This document shows, one piece after another, positions 27,973-37,500 of a stretch of 64,000 bases of DNA (position 1 is its first letter; each line of letters begins with the position of its first letter). The notes under the pieces were generated by a model that worked only from the letters and a program-made list of their open reading frames with translations, made no database searches and had not been told where the DNA came from. This stretch comes from Pirellula sp. (lineage in GTDB: Bacteria; Planctomycetota; Planctomycetia; Pirellulales; Pirellulaceae), in contig JAJTEK010000010.1 in assembly GCA_021299695.1 (NCBI GenBank), forward strand, positions 1-64,000, given 5' to 3'. The position numbers and the translations under genes were made by a program.

Positions 27973-30411
27973 TTAGTGCAACTGGGAATACAGCAGCAGG
28001 TTGATCCCGATGCGGAAAGCGTCTTCTCGTACGTACCCTCGGCATTGGAGGGAATGCTTACTTTCCATCGCACAACTCAAGTCGTTCGGGGAAAATAAAA
28101 CGATGATCCGATCGTTCCATTCCAACGCTTCGATCTCGGCGGGCCCCTCCCGCTTGGCTTTGGCCAAGTCTACATCGCCTCTGCCCGGATCGATCAGACT
28201 CACGTTGCGAAGGTCGTATCCGCCGGGGCCATCTTTGAGGAACAATGGGTGGTCGACCGGTAGGAGTTGCCATTTGGCATCAGGCAATAGCTTGCTGAAT
28301 TCCTCACGCATCGACTTGGTGAATTCCTCAGAACCGCAAATGGAGTCTCCGAGGACCATCCCACCATGGATGAAATGGTTGCGTAGCCCATCTTGTTCGG
28401 CTTGTGAAAAAGCGAATTTGTTCCGGCCGTGGATATAAACAAGCGGATATTTCTCAAGTTCGGGACTTGAGGCCGAGAGTTTGGGTGTCTTGGGATCGAC
28501 CATCGCTTTGGTCTCCCTGCGAAAGACCTCGATGAGGTTGCCAAGCGCTTTGGGGGTTTCATCCCCACCGCCACTGTGCATGATCTTCGGCAAGGTCAAG
28601 GTCCCTCGCTCGAGGACCTGGCGATTCAAATCGCTTTGAACGATCTGGACCGACTCGAGCTTGTCTTTGAGCTCACGGCCCGTAGCATAGGCCACGACGT
28701 TGAGGCCTACTTTGACCGCATTGTCCAACTCCGTAGAAACGACCTTTGAATACTGAGGTTTCGCTCCATAAGGTTTTGAGAGTTCCCAGCGGCAGGTCAA
28801 GCTCATGGGGCTGTAGATGACGCTGGTCTTACAACAAGCGTCGATGCCGTAGAGCCAAAATCCTTCGGGTAACGCACCAGGATCGAGTCTCGCCTCGGCG
28901 CTCCAAACCGGGTGGTTCGGTGGTAGTTTTTGGAAGGGCTTGTCAAAGATCATCTCCATTTCACGACGAAACGACACGTCGAAGGCCGCTCCGTTGCAAC
29001 CGTCTTGGGAGCAAGCTTCGGCGAAGATAAATCCACCTTGGTCCACATAGTCTTTGAGCATCTTGCGTTGCTGGGCCGAAAGTACAAACTCGTCGCTGCC
29101 GCTGATAAAAAGAACCGGGGTCTCAAGCAGGTCGACAAGACTAGCCCGTTGAAGTCGAAGCGTTTGCCACGAAAGATCCCGTTTCCATGCCAATTCGATA
29201 TGCCCTGTAAGATGCTGGATACTTCGCCTGTGGCGATTCCAATCCCGACTGCTCGGTTCGGGGGAATGCTGCAAGTGGCCGATGACCACCTGACGCTTGC
29301 CCTTGCTCAGAAACAGCAGAGCCATCGCCCGGGCAGCCGGAGGATTAAGTGCCCCGGAGCCTTGAGTCACTCCCATGAGCCGTGAGTTTTTGGGGCCGAC
29401 GATTGCATCGCATCCCTCACGGTACCAATCGTGCTCGCCGATGAAGCGCTGTCCTGTCAGCCGTCCGACCCGCTCAAGCCCGTACATGTAGTACAAATAC
29501 CAGTCGCCATAACCAGGATTCTGGGTCACGGAAAAGTTCTTTGCCAGCCAATCAAGCGACTTCTCAAGATCGTATTCCTGTCGACCGCCAGGGGTACAGC
29601 ACTGGATCTGGTTGCCTTGCGCACTTGCGTCTTGCGTGGCAGCAGAATCCTCTAAGATCAACATCGATGCGATCCCGGCACAGGTCATGCTACCACGTGG
29701 TTTGGGCTCTCCTCGGTATCCCCAAGTCCCCGAATTGTTCATTTTCTCTAGCCAGTATCTCCGACCGTTCTGGATCACCTGAGCAGGGATTTCGATCCCG
29801 ATACGACTGGCTTCCCACAAGGCCAAAACAGCGAACTGGGAATTCGATTCGTCCGAAGCGCCGCGCTCTTGGCGATATGCCCACCCACCATCGTCTTGTT
29901 GGGCTTGAACCAACCACTGGACATCGCGTTCGATCAATGCTCGGTCCCGTCCCGGTTCGGCCGCACACATCGCCATGGCTTGCAAACTCGCTTCGTAAAC
30001 CTGCATGGGCCTTTCGCCCCGAATGTAATCCAAAGCCCGAGCGACTTCAGGATCGCTGGGCTTGCGTCCTGCGCTGAGCAAGGCCAGAACGACTAGGCTC
30101 GTCAGGCCGGTGTTTTGGTCCTGATGGCCCTGCCAAGCACCTACAGGTCCGTCCTTGGCTTGGCGATTTTGCGTGCGACGAAAGTACTGGAGCAACTCGT
30201 CGATCGCTTGCTGCACATCGGCAGGGGTCACGGAGTCTTGTCCCAAAGAGCTAGCCGGACTTGTGCAAACGCTCACCAAAGAGACAAGGCAAGTACAGAA
30301 CCATGCCAGCAAACGTTTCGGGCTCAAGTCCAACGGCCTAGCTTTGCTACGATTTGGCGAACGATTCAAGATCCATGGGATCTTTGGCAAAAGCAGTCCT
30401 TTGGTGTTCAT
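27973..30411 (-). CDS. Secreted prenyltransferase-fold and tandem DUF4159 protein
   Basis: The 812-residue product has a signal sequence after a basic start (LLAWFCTCLVSLVSVCTSPASSLGQ). Residues about 60-380 are alpha/alpha-toroid repeats of the prenyltransferase/squalene-oxidase type (LTSLVVLALLSAGRKP, DDGGWAYRQ, GTWGYRGEPKPRGSMTCAG). Two DUF4159-like domains follow: one with LFISGSDEFVLSAQQRKMLK and GGFIFAEACSQDGC, and a second with LVYIHGRNKFAFSQAEQDGL and GGMVLGDSICGSEEF. Each ends with a NxxSC- or SLTC-type core and an arginine. Such proteins are frequent in planctomycetes beside MoxR/DUF58 clusters, but none is here. The role is unknown. An upstream GTG at 30429 is possible. It is convergent with the AddBA gene, 22 bases apart. 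Confidence 0.82.
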   Translation of the reverse strand: MNTKGLLLPKIPWILNRSPNRSKARPLDLSPKRLLAWFCTCLVSLVSVCTSPASSLGQDSVTPADVQQAIDELLQYFRRTQNRQAKDGPVGAWQGHQDQNTGLTSLVVLALLSAGRKPSDPEVARALDYIRGERPMQVYEASLQAMAMCAAEPGRDRALIERDVQWLVQAQQDDGGWAYRQERGASDESNSQFAVLALWEASRIGIEIPAQVIQNGRRYWLEKMNNSGTWGYRGEPKPRGSMTCAGIASMLILEDSAATQDASAQGNQIQCCTPGGRQEYDLEKSLDWLAKNFSVTQNPGYGDWYLYYMYGLERVGRLTGQRFIGEHDWYREGCDAIVGPKNSRLMGVTQGSGALNPPAARAMALLFLSKGKRQVVIGHLQHSPEPSSRDWNRHRRSIQHLTGHIELAWKRDLSWQTLRLQRASLVDLLETPVLFISGSDEFVLSAQQRKMLKDYVDQGGFIFAEACSQDGCNGAAFDVSFRREMEMIFDKPFQKLPPNHPVWSAEARLDPGALPEGFWLYGIDACCKTSVIYSPMSLTCRWELSKPYGAKPQYSKVVSTELDNAVKVGLNVVAYATGRELKDKLESVQIVQSDLNRQVLERGTLTLPKIMHSGGGDETPKALGNLIEVFRRETKAMVDPKTPKLSASSPELEKYPLVYIHGRNKFAFSQAEQDGLRNHFIHGGMVLGDSICGSEEFTKSMREEFSKLLPDAKWQLLPVDHPLFLKDGPGGYDLRNVSLIDPGRGDVDLAKAKREGPAEIEALEWNDRIIVLFSPNDLSCAMESKHSLQCRGYVREDAFRIGINLLLYSQLH

Positions 30412-30565
30412 GGGCGATGCACTTAACACAAGGGTGGCACTTCAAGTAAACCTCTTTATCGACCGACCCCCCATGATAGCCTAGAATCGATCACCGTTGA
30501 GGTTGGCCATCAAGGTATTGACCACGAAATACGTGAACCACGGAAGACACCAAACCACGGAACAC

Positions 30566-30617
30566 ACCGAACACACGGAACACACGCAAAAAGAAGCCTT
30601 TCTTCCGTGTGTTCGGT
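30566..30617. repeat. Long inverted repeat (REP-like hairpin)
   Basis: ACCGAACACACGGAA (30566-30580) and its exact complement (30603-30617) form a 15-bp perfect stem with a 22-base loop. The stem is preceded by further ACCACGGA/ACACC direct repeats (30537-30562). Such CACGGAACACAC motifs resemble dispersed REP elements. It lies upstream of the DUF4159 gene, between two minus-strand genes. Confidence 0.75.
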
Positions 30618-30641
30618 GGTCAAATTCCTGCTGTGCTCGGT

Positions 30642-30686
30642 GCTCAAATTCTGGGCGGTCAAATTCTGGGCGGTCAAATTCTTGGC
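30642..30686. repeat. Three 15-bp intergenic tandem repeats
   Basis: Three units of G(G/C)TCAAATTCT(G/T)GGC stand head to tail, with a fourth decayed copy at 30618-30632 touching the hairpin arm. They end 24 bases before the stop of the TPR lipoprotein gene. Confidence 0.8.
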
Positions 30687-30709
30687 GATTCCGCGGGGGG
30701 AATACGTTT

Positions 30710-31903
30710 CTATTCCCCTAGCCGGACGCGAACGGCTTCTTCGCTCGATTGGGTCGCAGGTGCCGCAGGATTGCTCGGCAGAGGGGCCACGGGAATCCCA
30801 AGAAGGTTCGTAGCCGGGCTCGTTACACTAGGTGCACCTTGCACGCTGGCCTGTGAGGCGGCTCCCGGAACGCCGTTCCATGCGCTGGAGATCCCGTTGG
30901 CCAATACTCCCGCTTGCTGATAAATCCCGCTAGCTTGCTGACTGACCTGGCGCCCACGATCGACAAGCTGTTCGATATTGGCTGCTCCGCCGATACTGGC
31001 CAAGAGGTCGCGAGCGGGCTTGAGATTCGGATCGATCTTGAGCGCTTCGGACAGATGCTCCTGGGTGGCAGGAATGTTCTTGCGTTGGAAGTGCAAATAA
31101 GCCATCTGGTATTGGGCCATCGCTGGGGACTCGCACTGCGACAGTTCGGACATCGAACTCGTCGCGTCACCTGCATCGAGCAGAGCCCCGGCCAGAGCTT
31201 GCCGATACGACTTGTTGTTGGGTTGCAACTCCACTGCTTTGCTCAGGTGCGTTTTCGCCGAAGCCAGATCCCCGGTCCTTGCGTAGAGTTTGCCTAGCTC
31301 CATGCAGGCATCTGCATTGCTGGGAGCCGCCTCAATGGTCTTGTGATAGAACTCGATGGACTTGCCCGAATCCTTCTGTCGGTCGTAAAGTCGAGCCATA
31401 CTCAACAAAGCGATGGCGTTTTTAGGCTCGGTTTCCAAGGCTCGTGAGTAGCTGTCGAGCGCCTTGGTGTAGTTGCCTTGGGATTCGAAGTAGTTCCCCT
31501 GGAAGACAAGCGTCTCTGGGGCGATGCTCAGCGGATTGGCTGTCGATTTGGTTTCGCTCTCAGGCGTATCCATCGATGAAGATGAAGCGGGACTAAAGGG
31601 TGCGGCGATGGCGGTTTTTGTTTTGCTATAGGCCGATGAGACCGCAGATCCCACCGATGAAAGCTGGTTCTTGACCGTCTGTCCTGTGCCAGCGATCGAG
31701 GATCCCATCGATGCGGCCGTGTCGGACTTGCCAAGCTTGGGCATCGCTAGACCGCCGAAGCGGTTCGACGACTGCGAAGCACAACCCGAGACACTCAGCC
31801 CCAAGAGCACGGCCGCATAGAGGCTTGCTCGAAGGGGCTTGCGACGGTCGGCTCGCGCCGAGGCCGTCGGGGCGCGTTTGCCTGCACAATGTTGCTCTTG
31901 CAT
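30710..31903 (-). CDS. TPR lipoprotein
   Basis: The 397-residue product begins with a basic segment, a hydrophobic core and the lipobox LSVSGC, so it should be lipid-anchored. After a Ser/Thr-rich linker, tetratricopeptide repeats occupy about residues 150-310 (FQGNYFESQGNYTKALDSYS, AIALLSMARLYDRQKDSGKS, ADACMELGKLYARTGDLASA, MAYLHFQRKNIPATQ). A low-complexity tail follows. The ATG at 31903 is supported by AAGGA 7 bases upstream. It is divergent from a GspF/PilC gene, which suggests, but does not prove, a TadD-like helper role in pilus or type II secretion assembly. Confidence 0.83.
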   Translation of the reverse strand: MQEQHCAGKRAPTASARADRRKPLRASLYAAVLLGLSVSGCASQSSNRFGGLAMPKLGKSDTAASMGSSIAGTGQTVKNQLSSVGSAVSSAYSKTKTAIAAPFSPASSSSMDTPESETKSTANPLSIAPETLVFQGNYFESQGNYTKALDSYSRALETEPKNAIALLSMARLYDRQKDSGKSIEFYHKTIEAAPSNADACMELGKLYARTGDLASAKTHLSKAVELQPNNKSYRQALAGALLDAGDATSSMSELSQCESPAMAQYQMAYLHFQRKNIPATQEHLSEALKIDPNLKPARDLLASIGGAANIEQLVDRGRQVSQQASGIYQQAGVLANGISSAWNGVPGAASQASVQGAPSVTSPATNLLGIPVAPLPSNPAAPATQSSEEAVRVRLGE

Positions 31904-32022
31904 TATCCATTCCTTGGGTAGAATCGCTACAATCCTTCTTTCTTCACACTCGGCAGCCGCTCGGCAGCAGCTTGAGGAAAAGCCGGAAAAGATTACCCAA
32001 GCCTCCTGGATGGAAAAATCTA

Positions 32023-33123
32023 ATGCCCAGCGACAGCAAGAATCCTCCAAAGCTTCCAGAAACCGATTCGATGTTCGAAAGGACCTTTGGTTCAGCCTCA
32101 CTGGGGCAGCTCTATCACTTCTGCAATCGGCTCTCGACAGGTCTTCGTGCTGGGGTCGATCCTTTGCGCCTCTTGGAGGCAGAGTCCAAGGTTGGGTCGG
32201 TCAAGTACAAGGATGCGGCCAAGGATACGGCCGATAAGATTCGCCTCGGGTACAGTTTTTCCGAATCCATGGGGCTTCAAAGGGGATTCTTCCCGCCTCT
32301 TTTGATCAAGATGATCGCCGCAGGAGAAGAGTCCGGACAGGTCGATCGAGTCCTTGGCTACATGTCGGACTACTATTTGGACCTTAAGCGAACACGGCAA
32401 GACTTCATCTCTCAAATCACCGCGCCGGTGATCCAGTTGTTGCTGGCCATCGCCATCATCTGCGGCATGATTTTTATCAATGGTTTTTTTCAGGCCGGTG
32501 GGCCGGGCGAAAAACCCTTCGATATCACAGGTGTGGGCTTGCGCGGAGGCAAAGGGGTGCTGATATTCCTAACCATCCTCATGCTCATAGCGGTGGTGCT
32601 CGGAACTATCTTCGTCGGGGTTTGGAAGAACTGGTTCAACTGCCATCAAACGCTCGTTCCGTTGGTCCGCAACGTTCCTGTGATAGGGCCTGTGTTTACG
32701 AACACAGCGATGTCACGCTTGTCGATGACCTTATCGATGATGCTCGGTGCGGGAGTCGAAGCCAAACGGAGCGTGCGCGATGCGGTCTTGAGCACTGGCA
32801 ACCATTACTACATCGCCGGCTTGCCCGACATCGAATCAGGAATCGAGCAGGGCAATGCATTGTCGGAGAGTTTCGCAATACCCAATCGACTGCCCGAGGA
32901 TTTCATTCAAACACTCGAAGTCGGTGAGCTCAGCGGGGCCGATAGCGAATCGCTCGAACGACTCGCGGTTCAGTATCGGGAAAAATCGCAAGTATCGCTC
33001 AAGCAATTGGCTGTTGCGGCTGGATTTCTCATTTGGTTCATGATCGCGGCGATGATCATCACGGTGATTTTCATGGTGTTTCTGCAGTACCTTGCAATCC
33101 TTACCGGCAACCTTCCCAAGTAA
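32023..33123 (+). CDS. GspF/PilC-family inner-membrane assembly protein
   Basis: The 366-residue protein has the two repeated T2SSF domains of the family. The first holds LYHFCNRLSTGLRAGVDPLR, then FFPPLLIKMIAAGEESGQVD. The second holds TAMSRLSMTLSMMLGAGVEA, then PEDFIQTLEVGELSGADSES. Each is followed by hydrophobic spans (about 135-155, 185-210 and 340-362). GspF/PilC is the membrane platform for type II secretion or type IV pilus assembly. The ATPase and pilin genes are not adjacent. The start at 32023 was chosen because homology begins there; long upstream frames overlap the divergent lipoprotein gene. It is followed after 28 bases by hemW. Confidence 0.85.
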   Translation: MPSDSKNPPKLPETDSMFERTFGSASLGQLYHFCNRLSTGLRAGVDPLRLLEAESKVGSVKYKDAAKDTADKIRLGYSFSESMGLQRGFFPPLLIKMIAAGEESGQVDRVLGYMSDYYLDLKRTRQDFISQITAPVIQLLLAIAIICGMIFINGFFQAGGPGEKPFDITGVGLRGGKGVLIFLTILMLIAVVLGTIFVGVWKNWFNCHQTLVPLVRNVPVIGPVFTNTAMSRLSMTLSMMLGAGVEAKRSVRDAVLSTGNHYYIAGLPDIESGIEQGNALSESFAIPNRLPEDFIQTLEVGELSGADSESLERLAVQYREKSQVSLKQLAVAAGFLIWFMIAAMIITVIFMVFLQYLAILTGNLPK

Positions 33124-33151
33124 CTCGCAGCATCCTTGTGTCCTGCAACTT

Positions 33152-34330
33152 ATGTTCACTACCGATCAACCGCGGCTCGCTTTGGAATTGGCTCAGGCTG
33201 GTCCAAGGCCCATCGCAGCGTACTTGCACGTGCCGTTTTGTTATCGACGATGCGGTTATTGCAATTTCTCACTCCTTGCCAACCGTGAGGATCTTCACGA
33301 ACGATTCGTCGACGCGATTCTCATCGAATTGTCCTCTTTGCAAGCCCCACAGCCTGTCGAGACCCTGTTCTTAGGCGGCGGTACCCCCTCGATACTCGGC
33401 CCAGGAGCGATGGAACGACTCCTCGAGGGGATTCGGACTTGGTTGCCAGTCTATGGCAATCCTGAATGGACAATCGAAGCCAATCCGCGTGACATCACCT
33501 CAGCGAACTTGACCCTGTGGCGTGGACTCGGGATCGATCGAGTCAGCATCGGCGGTCAGTCGTTTCAGGATCGCAAGCTCGAGTCGCTCGAACGTGACCA
33601 TACCGCGCAGGAATTGTTGCGAGCCATCGAGTTGGCTGCATCCCACATGCCGCGAGTTTCTCTTGATTTGATATTCGCTGCACCTGGTGAGACGCTCGTG
33701 CAATGGGAAAATGACCTGCGTCAGGCCATCGACTGCGGCATCGGTCATGTGTCGACCTACGGGCTGACGTTTGAGAAAGGTGCACGGTTCTATGGCGAAT
33801 TGCAGCGCCAAAAAATAACGAAAGTCGATGAGCAACTCGAACTCGATATGTACAACCTTGCGATCGATCTGCTTGGGGCTGCCGGGATCGAGCAGTATGA
33901 GATTTCGAATTTCGCTCTGCAGGGCCAGGAATGCCGACACAACCAAGCGTATTGGAGCTCCGAGCGATGGTGGGGCTTCGGCCCGAGTGCAGCGGGCTAC
34001 GTAGGGTCCACTCGCTACGTGAATCATCGCGCGACGCTTCAGTACCTCCGACGGATCGAATCGGGACATTCGCCGATCCAAGAACGCGACGAATTGAGTG
34101 AAGATCAACAAGGGCGCGAGCGATTCGTTTTCGGAATGAGGCAACGACGAGGGGTCGAATGGGAGGAGTTCAAGGGGAGCATACCCAAGCTCACTGGCGA
34201 TGCGATTGAGACGACTTTGGACAAGCACATCGCGCATGGCTGGATGGAGCGTGCGGGAACCTATGTCCGGCTGACTCGCTCGGGCTTGGTCTTGAGCGAT
34301 GGCCTCTGGGGCGAGTATTTGGCGGAATAA
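33152..34330 (+). CDS. hemW: HemW-family radical SAM protein
   Basis: HemW is the heme chaperone formerly called oxygen-independent coproporphyrinogen oxidase-like. The 392-residue product has AYLHVPFC with the CxxxCxxC cluster at Cys30, Cys34 and Cys37, followed by YCNF, as in HemW. It also has TLFLGGGTPSIL, WTIEANPRDIT, DRVSIGGQSFQ, VSLDLIFAAPGET, HVSTYGLTFEKGA, and the C-terminal HemN-type domain with YEISNFA, then GFGPSAAGYVG. The extra Cys of true HemN is missing, as expected. The start at 33152 lies 28 bases after the GspF gene. A 9-bp repeat array begins right after the stop. Confidence 0.92.
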   Translation: MFTTDQPRLALELAQAGPRPIAAYLHVPFCYRRCGYCNFSLLANREDLHERFVDAILIELSSLQAPQPVETLFLGGGTPSILGPGAMERLLEGIRTWLPVYGNPEWTIEANPRDITSANLTLWRGLGIDRVSIGGQSFQDRKLESLERDHTAQELLRAIELAASHMPRVSLDLIFAAPGETLVQWENDLRQAIDCGIGHVSTYGLTFEKGARFYGELQRQKITKVDEQLELDMYNLAIDLLGAAGIEQYEISNFALQGQECRHNQAYWSSERWWGFGPSAAGYVGSTRYVNHRATLQYLRRIESGHSPIQERDELSEDQQGRERFVFGMRQRRGVEWEEFKGSIPKLTGDAIETTLDKHIAHGWMERAGTYVRLTRSGLVLSDGLWGEYLAE

Positions 34331-34338
34331 TCAGGGAC

Positions 34339-34509
34339 CTATCAGACCTATCAGACCTATCAGACCTATCAGACCTATCGGACGTATCAGACGGATCAGA
34401 CAGATCAGACGGATCAGACGGATCAGACGGATCGGACGGATCAGACGGATCGGACGGATCGGACGGATCGGACGGATCAGACGGATCGGACGGATCAGAC
34501 GTATCAGAC
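34339..34509. repeat. 9-bp tandem repeat array, 19 units
   Basis: Nineteen consecutive 9-mers of the form NNATC(A/G)GAC fill the gap between hemW and the oxoprolinase gene. The first five begin CT, later ones mostly GG. The array ends 4 bases before the oxoprolinase Shine-Dalgarno (GAGG at 34513-34516). An apparent Ile/Arg-rich frame across it is a by-product of the period. Confidence 0.95.
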
Positions 34510-34521
34510 GAAGAGGCTATG

Positions 34522-37500
34522 ATGAGTGCGATTTATCAAGTTTGGTGCGATGTCGGCGGGACATTCACCGACTGCTTTGTTACCGATCCGCTCGGCCAAC
34601 GCCAGCGGCTCAAAGTCTTATCGCACGGACGCATGCCAGGACACATCGACCGCTGGTGCGATCAAAACGCTTGGATCGATGCTCGCTGTGTTGGTCAGCC
34701 CGAAGGTTTTTGGGTCTCCTGTCGAGTCGTTTTTTTCGATGCGCAAAGGCGAGAGATAGCCCAGGCAATCTGCAGGGAATTCGATGGGGTGACTGGACGA
34801 TTTGCTGTGTCGGATTGGCAAGGGTTCGGCAGTAACCAACCTAGTGCGTCGCCGGCAGTGCCATCCAAAGCAATCGTGGGTTATGAACTGGTACCTGGGG
34901 TCGAAGCTCCCGTGTTGGCGACTCGCCTGATGCTTCGAATTCCATGGAGTGAACCTTTGCCGACATTGGACATTCGATTGGGAACGACACGGGCGACCAA
35001 CGCATTGCTGACTCGGACTGGCGAACCGACTGCTTTGTTAACCACCGAAGGCTTTGAGGATTTGCTTGAAATCGGCTATCAGGAGCGGCCGGAGCTTTTT
35101 GCGATTTGCGTTTCGAAACGGAGCAAGCTCTATGACAGCTCGGTGGGGATTCGCGAGCGGCTCGACGCTCAGGGACGCGTACTGGTTCCGCTCGATCTTG
35201 TCCAAGCTCATGAGCAGCTTGTGAGTTTGCTCAAAACGGGCATTCGGTCGCTTGCGATCTGTTTCCTGCACGCTTATCGAAATCCTGAGCATGAACAGCG
35301 AGTGGCCGAGTTGGCCTATGAACTGGGTTTTCAGTGGGTTTTTTGTTCGAGCCGTGTCGCGCCGGTAATCCGTGCGGTTTCGCGCGGCGAAACGACACTC
35401 GTCGATGCGTATTTAACTCCGGTTGTTCGTCGGTACTTAGGCTCGGTTCGGGAGCAGTTCTGCAAAGACACTCCCAGTCGGTTTCGGGTGATGACCAGCA
35501 GCGGTGGATTGATCGATGCCCGAGATGCATCGGGTAAGGAACTGGTGTTATCCGGTCCTGCTGGTGGTGCGGTGGCCTTGCAAGCAATCGCCAAACAATA
35601 CGATGCGCCGAAGCTAATTGGATTGGACATGGGTGGTACATCGACCGACGTTTGTAGGATCGATGGTCGTTTGCAACTCGAGCATGAGACGATCAAGGCA
35701 GGCGCACGGATGTGCGTTCCGACCCTTGCAATCCACACCGTCGCTTCTGGGGGTGGTAGCATCTGCAGTTTCGATGGAGTGCAACTTAGGGTGGGACCTA
35801 AGAGTGCTGGTTCCGACCCAGGTCCTGCATGTTATGGACGGGGTGGACCGCTGACGATTACCGATTTGAATCTGCTCGAGGGGCGGATCGACCCACGAGC
35901 ATTCCCGATCCCACTTTATCGAGAATTCTCCGAGGAACGATTGCTTGAATTGCTCGAGCGGGTTCGGGGCAATCCTTTGTTTGAGTCGATGGATGCTGAG
36001 CGATTGACCGAGGGGCTACGACGGATTGCAAACGAGCAGATGGCTGCGGCGGTTCGAGCCATCAGCATCGAGCAAGGAGCAGACCCCCGAGATCATGTGT
36101 TGGTCGGCTTTGGCGGTGCGGCAGGTCAGCACCTATGCCAGATCGCTGAATTACTTGATATGGACCGGATCATCGATCCTCCCGAGGCCGGATTGCTCAG
36201 CGCACTAGGAATGGGGCTCGCACCGGTCACACGCTCTGCGAGCTATCCGATCTACCGTCCTCTAAGTCAGGTCGAGCCTAGCGAGTATGCACGTATCCGT
36301 AACGAACTCGCCGAGCGCATCGGCGGGGAATTGTCTCGCGAAGGGATCGATTCGGAGCGACAGATTTATCGCGGAGAGGTTGAGTTGCGCTATATAGGTA
36401 GCGAGGGCTCATTGCGAATTGTCTGGGACGAACGGACTGAGCAGTGGCCTGCTCGATTCGAAAGTGCTTACCGCGAGAAGTTCGGGGTGGTACGGCCGGA
36501 TCATCCGCTGGAGCTTACATGCCTGTGGCTTCAAGGAGGTTCGCCGGAGTTGGGTATCGGCCAGGAGATCAATCAGGTTTCCGATTTGGGGGATGGGAAC
36601 CAAGATCCACCGAACCAGTGCGGTCGTTCGATCCAGATGTTCATTGGCCAGCAGAGGGTGCAGGGAACTCGTTGGGACCGAAGATCGATCCGAATAGGGA
36701 CAGCGATCGCTGGCCCTGCATTGATTCAATCGGATGGATCGACCACGATCATCGACCCGGGTTGGCAAGCGATGATGCAATCGGATGGATCCCTAAGAAT
36801 CGATCGAGAGAAAAAGCCATCCGAGCAAAACCTCCAAAGGCAGCTTGAGGGTAAGTTCGATCCGGTCCTTCGCGAGGTCTTGGCACAGCGAATCGCAGCG
36901 ATCGCCGATCAGATGGGGATCGTGCTCGAGCAGACCGCAATGAGCGTCAATGTCAAACAGCGGCGGGATTTCAGTTGTGCGGTATTCGATGCGCGCGGAG
37001 AGTTGATCGCCAATGCGCCTCATGTCCCGGTCCATTTGGGAGCCATGGGCCGAACGGTCCAGGCCATGATCGATAGATTTCCTAGAATGCAACCTGGGGA
37101 TAGTTTCGTCACGAATGATCCTTACCAAGGTGGATCGCATTTGCCGGACGTGACGTTGGTCACACCGGTGTTTGCTAAAAACGGCTTGGATCCACCAGCA
37201 TTTTTTGTCGCGTCGCGTGCCCATCATGCAGAGATTGGGGGGGTCGCGCCAGGGTCGATGGCACCGACATCGACCTGTTTGGGGCACGAGGGGGTGATCA
37301 TTCCACCGATGCATTGGACAGAGCAGGGGATCGATCGATCAGAGCGTGTCGAAAGTTTGCTTTTGAGTGCTCGATATCCTTCACGCAATGTAGCCGAGAA
37401 CATGTCGGATTTGTTGGCCCAGCAGGCAGCCAATCAGCGCGGTGTATTGGCGATGCAAGCCTTGGCGGAATCATTGGGTGTTGAGTATTTGCAAACCATG

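Noticed and set aside
31904-32101. Upstream extension of the TPR lipoprotein frame
   Set aside because: It would overlap the divergent GspF gene; the ATG at 31903 has a good Shine-Dalgarno and gives a proper lipoprotein signal.
34339-34509. Possible CRISPR array
   Set aside because: Units are 9 bp without spacers; the same holds at 48731, and the 124-bp units at 40367 are contiguous with no variable spacer. No cas gene is present.
34299-34835. Ile/Arg-repeat open frame across the 9-bp array
   Set aside because: The period is a multiple of three, so any frame stays open; it overlaps hemW and the oxoprolinase start and has no start signal.
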